Below, in pieces: positions 9,397 to 19,491 of a DNA stretch of 64,000 bases. Source of the stretch: DATHAP01 sp963762865 (GTDB lineage: Bacteria; Actinomycetota; Actinomycetes; JACCUZ01); contig CAVXNC010000011.1 in NCBI GenBank assembly GCA_963762865.1, positions 1 to 64,000 on the forward strand. Reading direction: 5' to 3'. Under the pieces are notes generated by a model, which searched no databases, was not told the DNA's origin, and saw only the letters and a list, made by a program, of their open reading frames with translations. Both the position numbers and the translations under genes were made by a program. Positions within the stretch are counted from its first letter, which is position 1; the number at the start of each line of letters is the position of its first letter.

Positions 9397-9669
9397 ATGT
9401 TGGGCAACCTCTTCAGCGCGCTGTTCGCCGGCCTGGTCGTCGGCGCCCTGGGCCGCCTCGTCGTGCCGGGACGTCAGGCCATCGGCTGCCTCTTCACCGT
9501 GCTGATCGGTGTCGTGGGTGCCGTCGCCGGCACCGCGATCGCCAAGGCCGCCGGTTTCGACTGGTGGCTCGTCGTGCTCGCCTGCCAGGTCGGCGTGGCG
9601 GCGGTCGGTGTCGCCATCGTGGCCGGCACCCTGCGCGGCCCCCGCTGGAAGCCCCCGCAGATCCGCTGA
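9397..9669 (+). CDS. Small GlsB/YeaQ/YmgE-like integral membrane protein
   Basis: 90 residues with three hydrophobic segments and the Gly-rich pattern typical of the transglycosylase-associated (GlsB/YeaQ/YmgE) family: LVVGALGRLVVPGRQ, then GCLFTVLIGVVGAVAGTAIA. Family members are small stress-associated membrane proteins of unclear function. The ATG follows the treZ stop by two bases, so it is probably translated from the treZ transcript. The C-terminus (RGPRWKPPQIR) is short and basic, probably cytoplasmic. Confidence 0.8.
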   Translation: MLGNLFSALFAGLVVGALGRLVVPGRQAIGCLFTVLIGVVGAVAGTAIAKAAGFDWWLVVLACQVGVAAVGVAIVAGTLRGPRWKPPQIR

Positions 9670-9772
9670 TCTCGAGAACGGCTGAGGCCGGGGCGGCGAA
9701 CCGCCCCTCCGGTCCCGCCTGCCGGACACGCCGACGAGCGAGCGACCGGCACTGTCAGATCAGGCCGTTGAA

Positions 9773-9810
9773 CGCGATAGGACCGGAGCTCATGCCCCGG
9801 TCCTATCGCG
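9773..9810. terminator. 14-bp perfect inverted repeat, bidirectional terminator candidate
   Basis: CGCGATAGGACCGG pairs perfectly with CCGGTCCTATCGCG across a 10-base loop. It lies between the plus-strand GlsB-like gene (stop 9669) and the TAA of the minus-strand giant protein (9825). It lacks a U tract on either strand. The position between convergent genes supports a terminator role. Confidence 0.7.
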
Positions 9811-9824
9811 CATACCCGATCCGA

Positions 9825-10523
9825 TTACGGGCGGACCTGGATGTTCCCCCCGTTGATGAGAAGTTGACCGATGGGTGTCCCAAGCTGGTAGTAGGTGCCG
9901 GTTGACGTGTCCCACACGCGAATCGCATAGCTGTCGGGTCCAGCACCCGGGCTTGATCCCGGCTCGCTGTTGTCGGTCACATCCACCTGGAACTGGTAGT
10001 TGCCGCCCAAGCTGAACGCCAAGCCGGTCGCTCGATTGACGGCCGTGATGTTCGACTTGCCGGTGAACGTCGCCTTGCAGACCTTCGGCGTCGTCGTCGT
10101 GCAGGTCTGGTTGAGGCCGGTCATGGCGTTGCTCTTGATGATCCAGTTGTACTCACCCGCCGGCAAGAAGCCGCCTGCCGGGTTGGCCACGGTGTTGGCA
10201 GCCACGGTCTTGCGGTAGATGTAGATGCTGTTTCCCTGAACGTTTCCGTTCTTCAGGTACTTCACCGTGAAGCCGAAGTTGCTCTTCGTCCGAGCGCTGG
10301 GCTCGTTGATCCAGCCACCGCCGGTCGTGAAGCCGGTTCCGCTGACCGTGACCGTCACCGCTTGGTTCTCGACTGGCGCCGTGTAGTACGGGTTGGTGTC
10401 GAGAACGATCTTCACGGTGTAGTTGTCAGCTGGGACAGACGTGACGGTGCAAGCGGCTGTACCAGTTCCCGCCGTGGACCCGGCAAGGACTGTGGCCGTG
10501 CAAGTCTTGACCGGCGTCGTCAT
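9825..10523 (-). CDS. C-terminal fragment of giant surface protein (GGGWI-type domain)
   Basis: Longest intact stretch at the 3' end of the broken giant gene, ending in TAA. The first ~75 residues look like the end of a beta-sandwich (TCTATVLAGSTAGTGTAACT-like, with Cys pairs). A domain with FTTGGGWIN ... KSNFGFTVKYLKNG follows, a pattern of extracellular proteins that I associate with post-COAP-1-type domains (tentative). It ends LLINGGNIQVRP with no LPXTG motif, C-terminal membrane helix or other anchor. The annotated beginning is only where this frame opens; the sequence just upstream continues the same protein in another frame. Base composition is visibly less GC-rich than the trehalose genes. 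Confidence 0.6.
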   Translation of the reverse strand: MTTPVKTCTATVLAGSTAGTGTAACTVTSVPADNYTVKIVLDTNPYYTAPVENQAVTVTVSGTGFTTGGGWINEPSARTKSNFGFTVKYLKNGNVQGNSIYIYRKTVAANTVANPAGGFLPAGEYNWIIKSNAMTGLNQTCTTTTPKVCKATFTGKSNITAVNRATGLAFSLGGNYQFQVDVTDNSEPGSSPGAGPDSYAIRVWDTSTGTYYQLGTPIGQLLINGGNIQVRP

Positions 10524-11040
10524 GGTGGCGTCCGTGAACTTGTAGAGCGTGAACGTGACTGTCCTCCAGGCAGCTTGACTCCCGATGTACCCATCGGCGT
10601 CCTCGCGGACGATGGCGCTGAGGCCAGCGATGTCGTGCTCGTGGCGGACGTGCTGCCAGTCGCCTTCAGGGTGTCACCGGTGTACTCGAGATTCGCGCCT
10701 TCCTTCGTGACATTGATCGTCACGTCGATGTAGCTGGACTGCCGCGCCATCGCTGACAGTGATGCGCACGATGTAGGTGCCCTCACCAACGATGGCCCGC
10801 CCGAAAGTGTCCAGGTTCGCGGGATCCGCCGAGGTCGACCCGTCGCCGTCAGTGTCAGCCCGCCGAGCGGCTGAGTAGTTTGCAAAGACCGCAGTCCGTC
10901 GACTTCTTCCAGGAAGTAGTCGCAGTGAGTGCGGTGGCAGCCGAGTCGATATCGGTCGCCGAGATGGCAACGTCCGTGATCGGATCGCTGTACTGCACCG
11001 ATTGCGTACTTGGGGTCGCACGTGAGTCCCCGAGGGCGTC

Positions 11041-14000
11041 ATTTGACGGCGGTCACCGTGATCGTGACCGTGGCCGTGTCCGACTTGGGGTCGGCGACAC
11101 CGTTGGTGGTGCCGTTGTCGCGTGACGGTGTAGGTGAAGCTGTCCGGCCCGTTGTAGTCGGCGGCCGGGGTGTAGGATCTTCACGACACCGACACCGGTG
11201 AAGGTCACCGAAGCCGTGCCGTGCGCCTGGCGACCGACCGCCGTGACCGTCAGCGTCTGGGTCGACTCGTTGGCCGGGCCCGGTCGAGTCGTTGCTGCGC
11301 GGGTCGATCACGTGACCGAGCTGTCCTCGGCCGTCGAGTCCGGCGGATCATTGACCGCCGTCGGCGCGTCGTTGACGTTGGTCACCGTGATCGTGACCGT
11401 GGCCGTGTCGACTTGGGGTCGTCGCGCCGTTGGTGGTGCCGTTGTCTGATCGTGTAGGTGAACGTGTCGGTGCCGAAGAAGTCGGCGGCCGGCGTGTAGG
11501 ATCACGCCGGCATCGGCCGCGATGGCGACCGGCCGTTGCTGCCATTGCGCCTGGGTCGCTGACCGTCAGACCGTCGATGGTCGGCGTCGCTCCGGTTGTC
11601 CGGCCCGTCGGTGTCGTTGGCCAGCACGTTGATCACGTTGGCCGAGCTGTCCTCGGCGACCGTCTTGGCGTCGTTGACCGCCGTCGGGCGCGTCGTTGAC
11701 GTTGGTCACCGTCACCGTGACCGTGGCCGTGTCGACGTGCCGCCGTTGCCGTCGCTGATCGTGTAGGTGAACGTGTCGGTGCCGAAGAAGTCGGCGTCCG
11801 GCGTGTAGGATCATGCCAGCGCCGGTCCGGTGCGATCAGGCCGACCGTGCCGTTGCGCCGGGTCTGCTGATCGAGCCGCCGACCACCGTCAACGTCTCGC
11901 CCGGCTGTCCGGGCCGTCGTTGTCGTTGGCCAGGACATTGATCGCGTTGCCCGAGCTGTCCTCGGCGACCGTCTCCGCGTCGTTGATCGCGACCGGCGTC
12001 GTCGTTGACGTTGGTCACCGTCACCGTGACCGTGGCCGTGTCGACGTGCCGCCGTTGCCGTCGCTGATCGTGTAGGTGAACGAGTCGGTGCCGAAGAAGT
12101 CGGCGTCCGGCGTGTAGCGATCACGCCGGCGTCCGGGCCGGTGATCAGGCTGACCGTGCCGTTGCGCCGGGTCTGCTGATCGAGCCGCCGACCGACCGTC
12201 AGCGTCTCGCCCGGCTGTCCGGCCGTCGTTGTCGTTGGCCAGCACGTTGATCACGTTGCCCGAGCTGTCCTCGGCACCGTCGCCGTGCGTCGTTGACCGC
12301 GACCGGGTCGTCGTTGACGTTGGTCACCGTCACCGTGACCGTGGCCGTGTCGCTGCCGCCGTTGCCGTCGCTGATCGTGTAGGTGAACGAGTCGGTGCCG
12401 AAGAAGTCGGCGTCCGGCGTGTAGCGTCACGCCGGCGTCGGCCGCGATGGCGACCGGGCCGGCGCTGCCGTTCGCCGGGCTGCTGATCGAGTCACCGACC
12501 AGCGTCAACGTCTCGCTCGGTGTCCGGCCGTCGTTGTCGTTGGCCAGCACGTTGACACGTTGCCCGAGCTGTCCTCGGCGACCGTCGCCGTGTCGTCGTT
12601 GACCGCGACCGGGCGCGTCGTTGACGTTGGTCACCGTCACCGTGACCGTGGCCGTGTCGACTGCCGCCGTTGCCGTCGCTGATCGTGTAGGTGAACGAGT
12701 CGGTGCCGAAGAAGTCGGCGTCCGGCGTGTAGCTGATCGTGCCGGCGTCCGGGCCGGTGGCGACCAGGCCGGCGCTGCCGTTGCGCCGGGTTGCTGATCG
12801 AGCCGCCGACCACGCGTCAACGTCTCCCCGGCTGTCCGGCCGTCGTTGTCGTTGGCCAGCACGTTGATCACGTTGCCCGAGCGAGTCCTCGGCGACCGTC
12901 TCCGCGTCGTCGATCCGCAACCGGGTCGTCGTTGACGTTGGTCACCGTCACCGTGACCGTGGCCGTGTCGCGTGCCGCCGTTGCCGTCGCTGATCGTGTA
13001 GGTGAACGAGTCGGTGCCGAAGAAGTCGGCGTCCGGCGTGTAGCTGATCGTGCCGCGTCCGGGCCGGTGGCGACCAGGCCGGCGCTGCCGTTGCGCCGGG
13101 TTGCTGATCGAGCCGCCGACGACCGTCAACGTCTCGCCCGGCTGTCCGGCCGTCGTTGTCGTTGGCCAGCACGTTGATCACGTTGCCCGAGCTGTCCTCG
13201 GCGACCGTGCCGTGTCGTCGTTGCCGCAACCGGCGTCGTCGTTGACGTTGGTCACCGTCACCGTGACCGTGGCCGTGTCGCTGCCGCCGTTGCCGTCGCT
13301 GATCGTGTAGGTGAACGTGTCGGTGCCGAAGAAGTCGGCGTCCGGGGTGTAGCGATCGTGCCGGCGTCCGGGCCGGTGGTGATCAGGCCGGCGCTGCCGT
13401 TGCGCCGGGTTGCTGATCGACGGCCCGACCACCGTCAACGTCTCCCCGGCGTCCGGCCGTCGTTGTCGTTGGCCAGCACGTTGATCACGTTGCCCGAGGT
13501 GTCCTCGGCGACCGTCCGTGTCGTCGTTGACCGCGACCGGCTCGTCGTTGACGTTGGTCACCGTCACCGTGACCGTGGCCGTGTCGCGTGCCGCCGTTGC
13601 CGTCGCTGATCGTGTAGGTGAACGAGTCGGTGCCGAAGAAGTCGGCGTCCGGCGTGTAGCTGATCGTGCCGGCGTCCGGGCCAGTGGCGATCAGGCCGGC
13701 GCTGCCGTTGCGCCGGGTTGCTGATCGAGCCGCCGACGACCGTCAGCGTCTCGCCGGCGTCCAGGCCGTCGTTGTCGTTGGCCAGCACGTTGATCACGTT
13801 GCCCGAGCTGTCCTCGGCCACCGTCGCCGCGTCGTCGATCCGCAACCGGCGTCGTCGTTGACGTTGGTCACCGTCACCGTGACCGTGGCCGTGTCGCGTG
13901 CCGCCGTTGCCGTCGCTGATCGCGTAGGTGAACGAGTCGGTGCCGAAGAAGTCGGCGTCCGGGGTGTAGCTGACGTGCCGGCGTCCGGGCCGGTGGCGAC

Positions 14001-15440
14001 CAGGCCGGCGCTGCCGTTGCGCCGGGTTGCTGATCGAGCCGCCGACCACCGTCAACGTCTCGCCGGCGTCCGGGCCGTCGTTGTCGTTGGCCAGCACATT
14101 GATCACGTTGCCCGAGGTGTCCTCGGCCACCGTCGCCGCGTCGTCGTCCGCAACCGGCGTCGTCGTTGACGTTGGTCACCGTCACCGTGACCGTGGCCGT
14201 GTCGACTGCCGCCGTTGCCGTCGCTGATCGCGTAGGTGAACGAGTCGGTGCCGAAGAAGTCGGCGTCCGGCGTGTAGCGATCATGCCGGCGTCGGGCCGG
14301 TGGCGACCAGGCTGGCGCTGCCGTTGCGCCGGGTTGCTGATCGAGCCACCGACCACCGTCAGCGTCTCGCCGGCTGTCCGGGCCGTCGTTGTCGTTGGCC
14401 AGCACATTGATCACGTTGCCCGAGGAGTCCTCGGCGACCGTCGCCGTGTCGTCGTTGACCGCAACCGGCGTCGTCGTTGACGTTGGTCACCGTCACCGTG
14501 ACCGTGGCCGTGTCGACTGCCGCCGTTGCCGTCGCTGATCGCGTAGGTGAACGAGTCGGTGCCGAAGAAGTCGGCGTCCGGGGTGTAGCTGATCGTGCCG
14601 GCGTCCGGGCCGGTGGCGATCAGGCTGGCGCTGCCGTTGCGCCGGGTTGCTGATCGAGCCACCGACCACCGTCAACGTCTCCCCGGCTGTCCGGGCCGTC
14701 GTTGTCGTTGGCCAGCACGTTGATCACGTTGCCCGAGGAGTCCTCGGCGACCGTGGCCGTGTCGTCGATTGGCAACCGGCGTCGTCGTTGACGTTGGTCA
14801 CCGTCACCGTGACCGTGGCCGTGTCGCTGCCGCCGTTGCCGTCGCTGATCGCGTAGGTGAACGAGTCGGTGCCGAAGAAGTCGGCGGCCGGGGTGTAGCT
14901 GATCGTGCCGGCGTCCGGGCCGGTGGTGACCAGCGCTGGCGCTGCCGTTGCGCCGGCTGCTGATCGAGCGCACCGACCACCGTCAACGTCTCCCCGGCGT
15001 CCGGCCGTCGTTGTCGTTGGCCAGCACATTGATCACGTTGCCCGAGGAGTCCTCGGCGACCGTGGCCGTGTCGTCGTTGGCCACCGGCGTCGTCGTTGAC
15101 GTTGGTCACCGTCACCGTGACCGTGGCCGTGTCACTGCCGCCGTTGCCGTCGCTGATCGCGTAGGTGAACGAGTCGGTGCCGAAGAAGTCGGCGTCCGGC
15201 GTGTAGCACGATCGTGCCGGCGTCCGGGCCGGTGGTGATCAGCGCTGGCGCTGCCGTTCGCCGGGTTGCTGATCGAGCGCACCGACCACCGTCAACGTCT
15301 CCCCGGCTGTCCGGGCCGTCGTTGTCGTTGGCCAGCACATTGATCACGTTGCCCGAGGAGTCCTCGGCGACCGTGGCCGTGTCGTCGTCGGCAACCGGCG
15401 TCGTCGTTGACGCAGGTGATGTTGACCGTGACGTGGCCGG
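11041..15440 (-). repeat. Tandem ~309-bp repeat array encoding Ig/cadherin-like domains
   Basis: The anchor GTTGGTCACCGTCACCGTGA (plus strand) starts at 11701, 12010, 12319, 12626, 12937, 13247, 13553, 13863, 14171, 14482, 14793 and 15101: 12 copies spaced 306-311 bp, nominally 103 codons. Diverged copies lie near 11048 and 11370, with another variant near 15410. On the minus strand each unit reads DDTATVAEDSSGNVINVL, then LANDNDG, GETLTVVGGSISNP, GTISYTPDADFFGTDSFTY, ISDGNGGSDTATVTVTVTN and VND. This is the Big_9/cadherin-like fold repeat of bacterial adhesins. Many spacings are not multiples of three, so the frame breaks repeatedly. Confidence 0.9.
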
Positions 15441-16099
15441 TGTCGGACAGGGTGCCGTCGGAGACGGTGTAGTCGTAGCTGCCAGCCGCCGGGCCACACA
15501 GGTTAGCGGTCGGCGTGAACCGCACGAAGTCATCCACCGTCGACGACCGTGCCGTTGCTCTCCAGCGTCGCCAGCGCCACCCACAGCACCCGACACGCCG
15601 GTCACCGTCAGAGCGTCGCCATCAGCGTCGGTGTCACCGGTCAGCAGCGTCGTCACCGACGTGTCAACCGCGGTGTCCTCGTTGGTCGAGACCGTCTCAT
15701 CGTCAGCCACCGGCGCGTCGTTGACGCTGGTAACGGTGATCCTACTGTCGCGGCTGCTGAATCCACCGTGCCGTCATTTGCCTTGTAGGTGAACGAGTCG
15801 CCGCCGGTGAAGTCGGCGTCCGGCGTATACGTGAAGCTGCCATTGGCGTTTAGCGTCAGGCTGCCGTGTGGCGGGCCCTGTGATTGGCCGCGGAGAGGCA
15901 ACGGTAAGCGGATTGCTGTCCGCATCCGTGTCATTGGAAAGCACGCCAGAGGCGGCGACTCCGAGCGCCGTGTCCTCATTGGTGGAGTAGGCGTCATCGA
16001 CGGCGACCGGTGCGATGGTTCGTCGGATTCTGCGTCGCGAGGAAACGGTTGTTGGCGCTGTAGGTGTTTGCAGGAGTGCCAAGCGTCACGCGGATCTGG

Positions 16100-16690
16100 T
16101 CATTCGAGACCTTCAGGTGCGTTGCGTTCGGTCCGCTCCCAACGAATGGCTTGGTTAGAGGTGTATCCGCTCGGGTTGGTCCTAACGGCGAAGTAGATGC
16201 GGTTGAGCGTGAGTCCGCCAAAGGTCCACGCGCCAGTCGAATTCGTTGTGACCGTACCAACCTGAACGTCGGTGGCATCCAGCGAATTGACGGTTCCGCC
16301 GGGCGTGCCGGTGAGAGAGTCGCGATACAGCGCGACCGTCGCGCCAGCTGATAGCCGCCCCACCGTCGTCGTCGAGCAGGTTCCGTTGAGGTCGTTCAGG
16401 ACCGTTCCGGAGATGGACGGCACGCGAACGGTGGTCGTCACCGAGCTTGTGTTGTTCGCGAAATTCGAGTCGACGTGCGCGCTGTTGATCTGTGCGCCAT
16501 TGACAAAGGTCGTTGCCGCTGGACAATGACGTCTTGGCCGTGACCTGGTAGGTGCGCGATCCGCTCGCGCCGGCCGCCAGCGAACCAATCGTCCACGTAA
16601 TCGTATCGCCAACGACGGTGCAGGAGCCCGAGCAACTGCCCGGCACGTAATCAACCGAAGGGGTCGGCAATGTATCCGTAATCTGAACAC
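16100..16690 (-). pseudogene. SdrB/CNA-B-like domain fragment of the giant protein
   Basis: Within this frame, from about 16530 to 16120, the sequence reads FVNGAQINSAHVDSNFANN, then SISGTVLNDLNGTC, GATVALYRDSLTGT, VTTNSTGAWTFGGL and YFAVRTNPSGYTSNQ. These are hallmarks of an SdrD-B/CNA-B-type beta-sandwich stalk domain (GTV.ND.NG ... T...G.W.F..L). Upstream residues in this frame are out-of-frame noise. After about 16120 the protein continues in another frame as DQIRVTLGTPANTYSANN. It is part of the giant protein, not a separate gene. Confidence 0.55.
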
Positions 16691-16910
16691 CGGTCGCCGT
16701 GGATGCTCCGGCGAGGTTGCTGTAGTTCAGCGTGTAGGTGATGACCTGGCCAGGGGTGGTGTCCGCTGGACCGGTCTTGGTCAGGGACAGGTCAACGACG
16801 CCGGGCTGCGCGGTTGACTTCGAGATCTGGACGTTGCCAGCGCCACTATCCGCGCCAACGGTCAAGCGAGCTCCCGGTGTTGCGGTTTGCGCCTGCCGAG
16901 AGCCGCGCAT
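16182..16910 (-). pseudogene. DUF11-like domain fragment of the giant protein
   Basis: From about 16850 to 16540 this frame reads VQISKSTAQPGVVDLSLTKT, GQVITYTLNYSNLAGAS, GVQITDTLPTPSVDYVPGS, TVVGDTITWTIGSLAAG and SRTYQVTAKTSLSSGN. This is a clear DUF11 (conserved repeat, isopeptide-type) domain of cell-surface proteins. The true frame changes near 16530 and continues in the neighbouring fragment. It belongs to the same giant protein as the S8 domain upstream. Confidence 0.6.
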
Positions 16911-17483
16911 TGAAGGTGATGTCCCCGGTGGAGCCCGTTGCCCCGGTCATCTGGACCGTGAGCGAATAGCCCAAACGTCGCCGGCTGTGTCCGTCAGGGT
17001 CGGCCCCGACGTGATTGAGACGCCACTGCCCGTGGCCGCGAACGCGGTCAGGTTCTCGATGCCCGGGATGACATTGCTGCCTGTGCGTCTTGGTGTGATC
17101 GAAGGAGATGGCGAACGTTCGGCTATCGAGCGCCGGTGCCGACCTCGTGAGCGGCCAGGCGATAAGGAATCGAGATCCAGCTCACGCCAGTTCTGCAGGT
17201 TTCCGGTGATCCAGGTACCGGTCCCGTACCCGTGCAACCCCCGCCGACAACTGACACGATTGACCTTCCAGAGTTCCGTTCACGGCTGCGTCGACGTACG
17301 GCCCGACGAAGGGGCCGCTGTCGCCGACCGGTGCGGCGCCATCGGGCTTCACGGCGTCGGTGGCGGTGTCAGCGAGCGAGCGGTCGAGGTTGACGCGGCC
17401 GTTGCCGGTCTCGGCGGCGGTGCCCAGCGGCGTCGGCGTTGCGGGCCAGGCGGCCGACCAGCACGCCAGGACCGGCGGACGGG

Positions 17484-18626
17484 TCAGTTCGCGGCCAGCA
17501 CACCGGCCGAGCCGGCGACGACTGCGGCCGCTGCGGACGTACCGGAGACCGTGGTGACTCCCCCACCCACCGCGAGGGACTTGATGTTCTCGCCGGGCGC
17601 GGCGAGGAAGACGGCCGGGCCGGAGTTGGACGACGAGGCGAGAGCGTCGGCCGTGTCGGTCGAGGACACACCGACGACGCCGCGGTCACCGGCGGGGAAG
17701 GTCGCGGTCGACGACGAGTCGTTGCCGACGGCGGCGACGGGCACGACGCCCTGGTCCCACGCCCAGTCGATCGCGGTCTGCAGCGCCGGGGAGAACTCCG
17801 GGGCGGAGAAGGACATCAGCGCGACGTCGGCGCCGTGGTTGACGGCCCACACGAGGCCGGCGATGACGTCGCTGTCCTGGCCGGTGCCGTCGGCACCGAG
17901 GACCTGGACCGGCATGACCGAGACGCCGGCGTAGCCGACGCCGGCCACACCCTCGGCGTTGTCGGTCTTGGCGGCGACGATGCCGGCCATCGCGGTGCCG
18001 TGGCCGTTGGGGTCGGCGAGCTCGTTGCCGCCCTCGAGGACCGAGGTGCCGCCGACCAGCTGGCCGGCGAGGTCGGAGTGCGTGCCGTCGACACCGGTGT
18101 CCAGGACGGCGACGACGGATGAGCCGGCAGGCGACGGGACGGCGTTGCGGGCCGCGCCCCACGAGATCTGCGGCAGCGCCCACTGGTCGGCGAAGGCGGG
18201 GTCGGACGGCGCGGACTCGACCGAACGGGAGCGGTCGAGGTTCACGGCGTCGACACCGGCGGTGCCGCGGAGCGCGTCGGCAACGGACGACGCGGACTCG
18301 GCGGGGACGGTGACGGCGTGCATGTTCAGCGGCGGGATGGCATCGACCGAGGTCGCGCCGGCCGCCTCGAGGATCGACGCCTGGTCGGTCGACGACACCG
18401 AGCCGGCGAACGTCACGAGGTACGACTCGGTCGCGCCGCTCGGTGCCGTCGGCTCCTCGGCGAGCGCCGGGAACACCGGCAGCGCCAGCCCGGAGACCAG
18501 CACCGCCGCGACGGCTATCACCGCTCGGGACTTCGCCCCGCGCAGGAGACGCTCGCTGAACACGAGCTTCCGCCGGTGCCGACCCCCCGGCGTCCCGGTG
18601 AAAGCTGTGCGCTCGTTGTTGACCAT
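17484..18626 (-). CDS. Secreted S8 (subtilisin-like) peptidase domain, N-terminus of giant surface protein
   Basis: About 380 residues before the frame break. A long basic n-region is followed by a hydrophobic core (SRAVIAVAAVLVSGLALPVF) and ALAEEP, a plausible signal peptide. A propeptide-like region covers residues ~65-130. Catalytic residues are visible: Asp in VVAVLDTGVDGTHSDL (~176), His in DPNGHGTAMAGI (~209) and Ser in VSGTSAAAAVVAG. The Ser motif lacks the usual GTSMAAPH but keeps GTS. I chose the ATG at 18624-18626 because AAGGGGCGGGG lies just upstream; the frame opens earlier (18737) but that peptide is not signal-like. The TGA at 17484 is probably created by one extra T. A two-component system lies 229 bp upstream in the same direction. 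Confidence 0.85.
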   Translation of the reverse strand: MVNNERTAFTGTPGGRHRRKLVFSERLLRGAKSRAVIAVAAVLVSGLALPVFPALAEEPTAPSGATESYLVTFAGSVSSTDQASILEAAGATSVDAIPPLNMHAVTVPAESASSVADALRGTAGVDAVNLDRSRSVESAPSDPAFADQWALPQISWGAARNAVPSPAGSSVVAVLDTGVDGTHSDLAGQLVGGTSVLEGGNELADPNGHGTAMAGIVAAKTDNAEGVAGVGYAGVSVMPVQVLGADGTGQDSDVIAGLVWAVNHGADVALMSFSAPEFSPALQTAIDWAWDQGVVPVAAVGNDSSSTATFPAGDRGVVGVSSTDTADALASSSNSGPAVFLAAPGENIKSLAVGGGVTTVSGTSAAAAVVAGSAGVLAAN

Positions 18627-18855
18627 GTTGTGCCCCGCCCCTTGTGCATCCCGTTGCACACCGCGCCCGGACAGGGTCGACGGCATGACTGGTCCAGCCA
18701 GCACTTGGAACCTATGGATGTCCGGTTTGCCGCACATGACCGAGACGGGGGGTCTATGCGTTCAGATCCGTGAACGCCCTTGCATGGTCAACGACCTCAT
18801 ACTTTCGGCTGACCCGCACCACTGTCGGGCCTGACAAACCGGGCCCAAGGCCCCG

Positions 18856-19491
18856 TCACTCGCCCCCGAGCACCCGGATGGCGGAGGCCCGATCGGGCAC
18901 CCGCAGCTTCTTGAGCACCGAGGACACGTGGACGCGGACCGTCCCGGGGGCGATGAAGAGGCGCGCCCCGACCTCCTCGGTCGACAGGCCGTCCCGGAGC
19001 AGCTCCATGATCTCCCACTCCCGCGAGGTGAGCTGGGTGGGCCGCTGGGCCTTCACGAAGAGCTTGCGCTTGGACCTCCCCTGGAACTCCTCGAGCACGC
19101 GAGACACCAGCGACCGAGGCAGCGCGGCCTCCCCCGCGAGCACCCCGTGCAGCGCCGGCCCGAGACGATCCGGGTCCATGTCCTTGAGCAGGTAGCCGCG
19201 GGCGCCGGCCCGCAGCGAGTCGAACAGGTCGGTGTCGTCGCGGGAGTACGTCAGCATGACGACCGCGCAGTCCGGCAGGGTGCGGCTGATCTCGTCGGCG
19301 GCCGCGACACCGCCGCCGGGCATGTGGATGTCCATCAGGCAGACGTCGGGTGTCAGCGTCGAGACGAGCTCCACCGCCTGCTTGCCGGTGGCCGCCTCGC
19401 CGACGACCTCGAAGCCCTCGGCGTCCAGCGATGCCCGGACACCTGCCCGCGTCGGCGCGTGGTCATCCGCGACGACTACCCGGATCACCAT
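18856..19491 (-). CDS. NarL/LuxR-family response regulator
   Basis: 211 residues. The receiver has the acidic pair (VVADDHAPTR), phospho-acceptor Asp in CLMDIHMPGGG, and Lys in GYLLKDMD. The C-terminal LuxR HTH has LTSREWEIMELLRDGLSTEE and GTVRVHVSSVLKKL, with an unusual ~30-residue basic linker (EFQGRSKRKLFVKAQRP). The ATG at 19489-19491 overlaps the end of the histidine kinase gene by 7 bases, so the pair is coupled. It lies just upstream of, and co-directional with, the giant S8 surface protein, a plausible but unproven target. Confidence 0.93.
   Translation of the reverse strand: MVIRVVVADDHAPTRAGVRASLDAEGFEVVGEAATGKQAVELVSTLTPDVCLMDIHMPGGGVAAADEISRTLPDCAVVMLTYSRDDTDLFDSLRAGARGYLLKDMDPDRLGPALHGVLAGEAALPRSLVSRVLEEFQGRSKRKLFVKAQRPTQLTSREWEIMELLRDGLSTEEVGARLFIAPGTVRVHVSSVLKKLRVPDRASAIRVLGGE

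Larger units (their letters stand above)
9825..17483 (-). pseudogene. Frame-disrupted body of giant S8-peptidase surface protein
   Basis: Continuation of the S8 peptidase at 17484-18626. At the junction the frame GTLAAN meets TGA, but omitting one T gives N-DPSAGPGVLVGRLARNADAAG. This leads into GNGRVNL.RSLADT and GAAPVGDSGPFVGPYV, linker motifs I recall from intact giant actinobacterial S8 proteins. Going 5' to 3': linker (about 17480-17230), a domain with ENLTAFAATGSGV (about 17090), a DUF11-like domain, an SdrB-like domain, two divergent Ig/cadherin-like repeats (about 16010-15410), a near-identical repeat array, further diverged repeats (to 11040), an EYTGDTLKATGS region (about 10700) and the C-terminal domain. 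Intact, it would be roughly 2,900 residues. Coherent protein is readable throughout by switching frames, so sequencing or assembly error is more likely than decay. Confidence 0.7.

Noticed and set aside
11041..15440. Regular repeats as a possible CRISPR array
   Set aside because: The unit is about 309 bp, encodes protein, and there are no short repeats with unique spacers or cas genes.
11198..15792. Many 60-190-codon plus-strand frames within the repeat array
   Set aside because: They are antisense shadows of the Ig-like repeats and repeat the same VVVGQHVDHVARA-type nonsense in each unit.
18627..18855. Riboswitch or structured leader before the giant S8 gene
   Set aside because: No recognisable aptamer core or consistent stem set was found; only a Shine-Dalgarno-like G-rich stretch.
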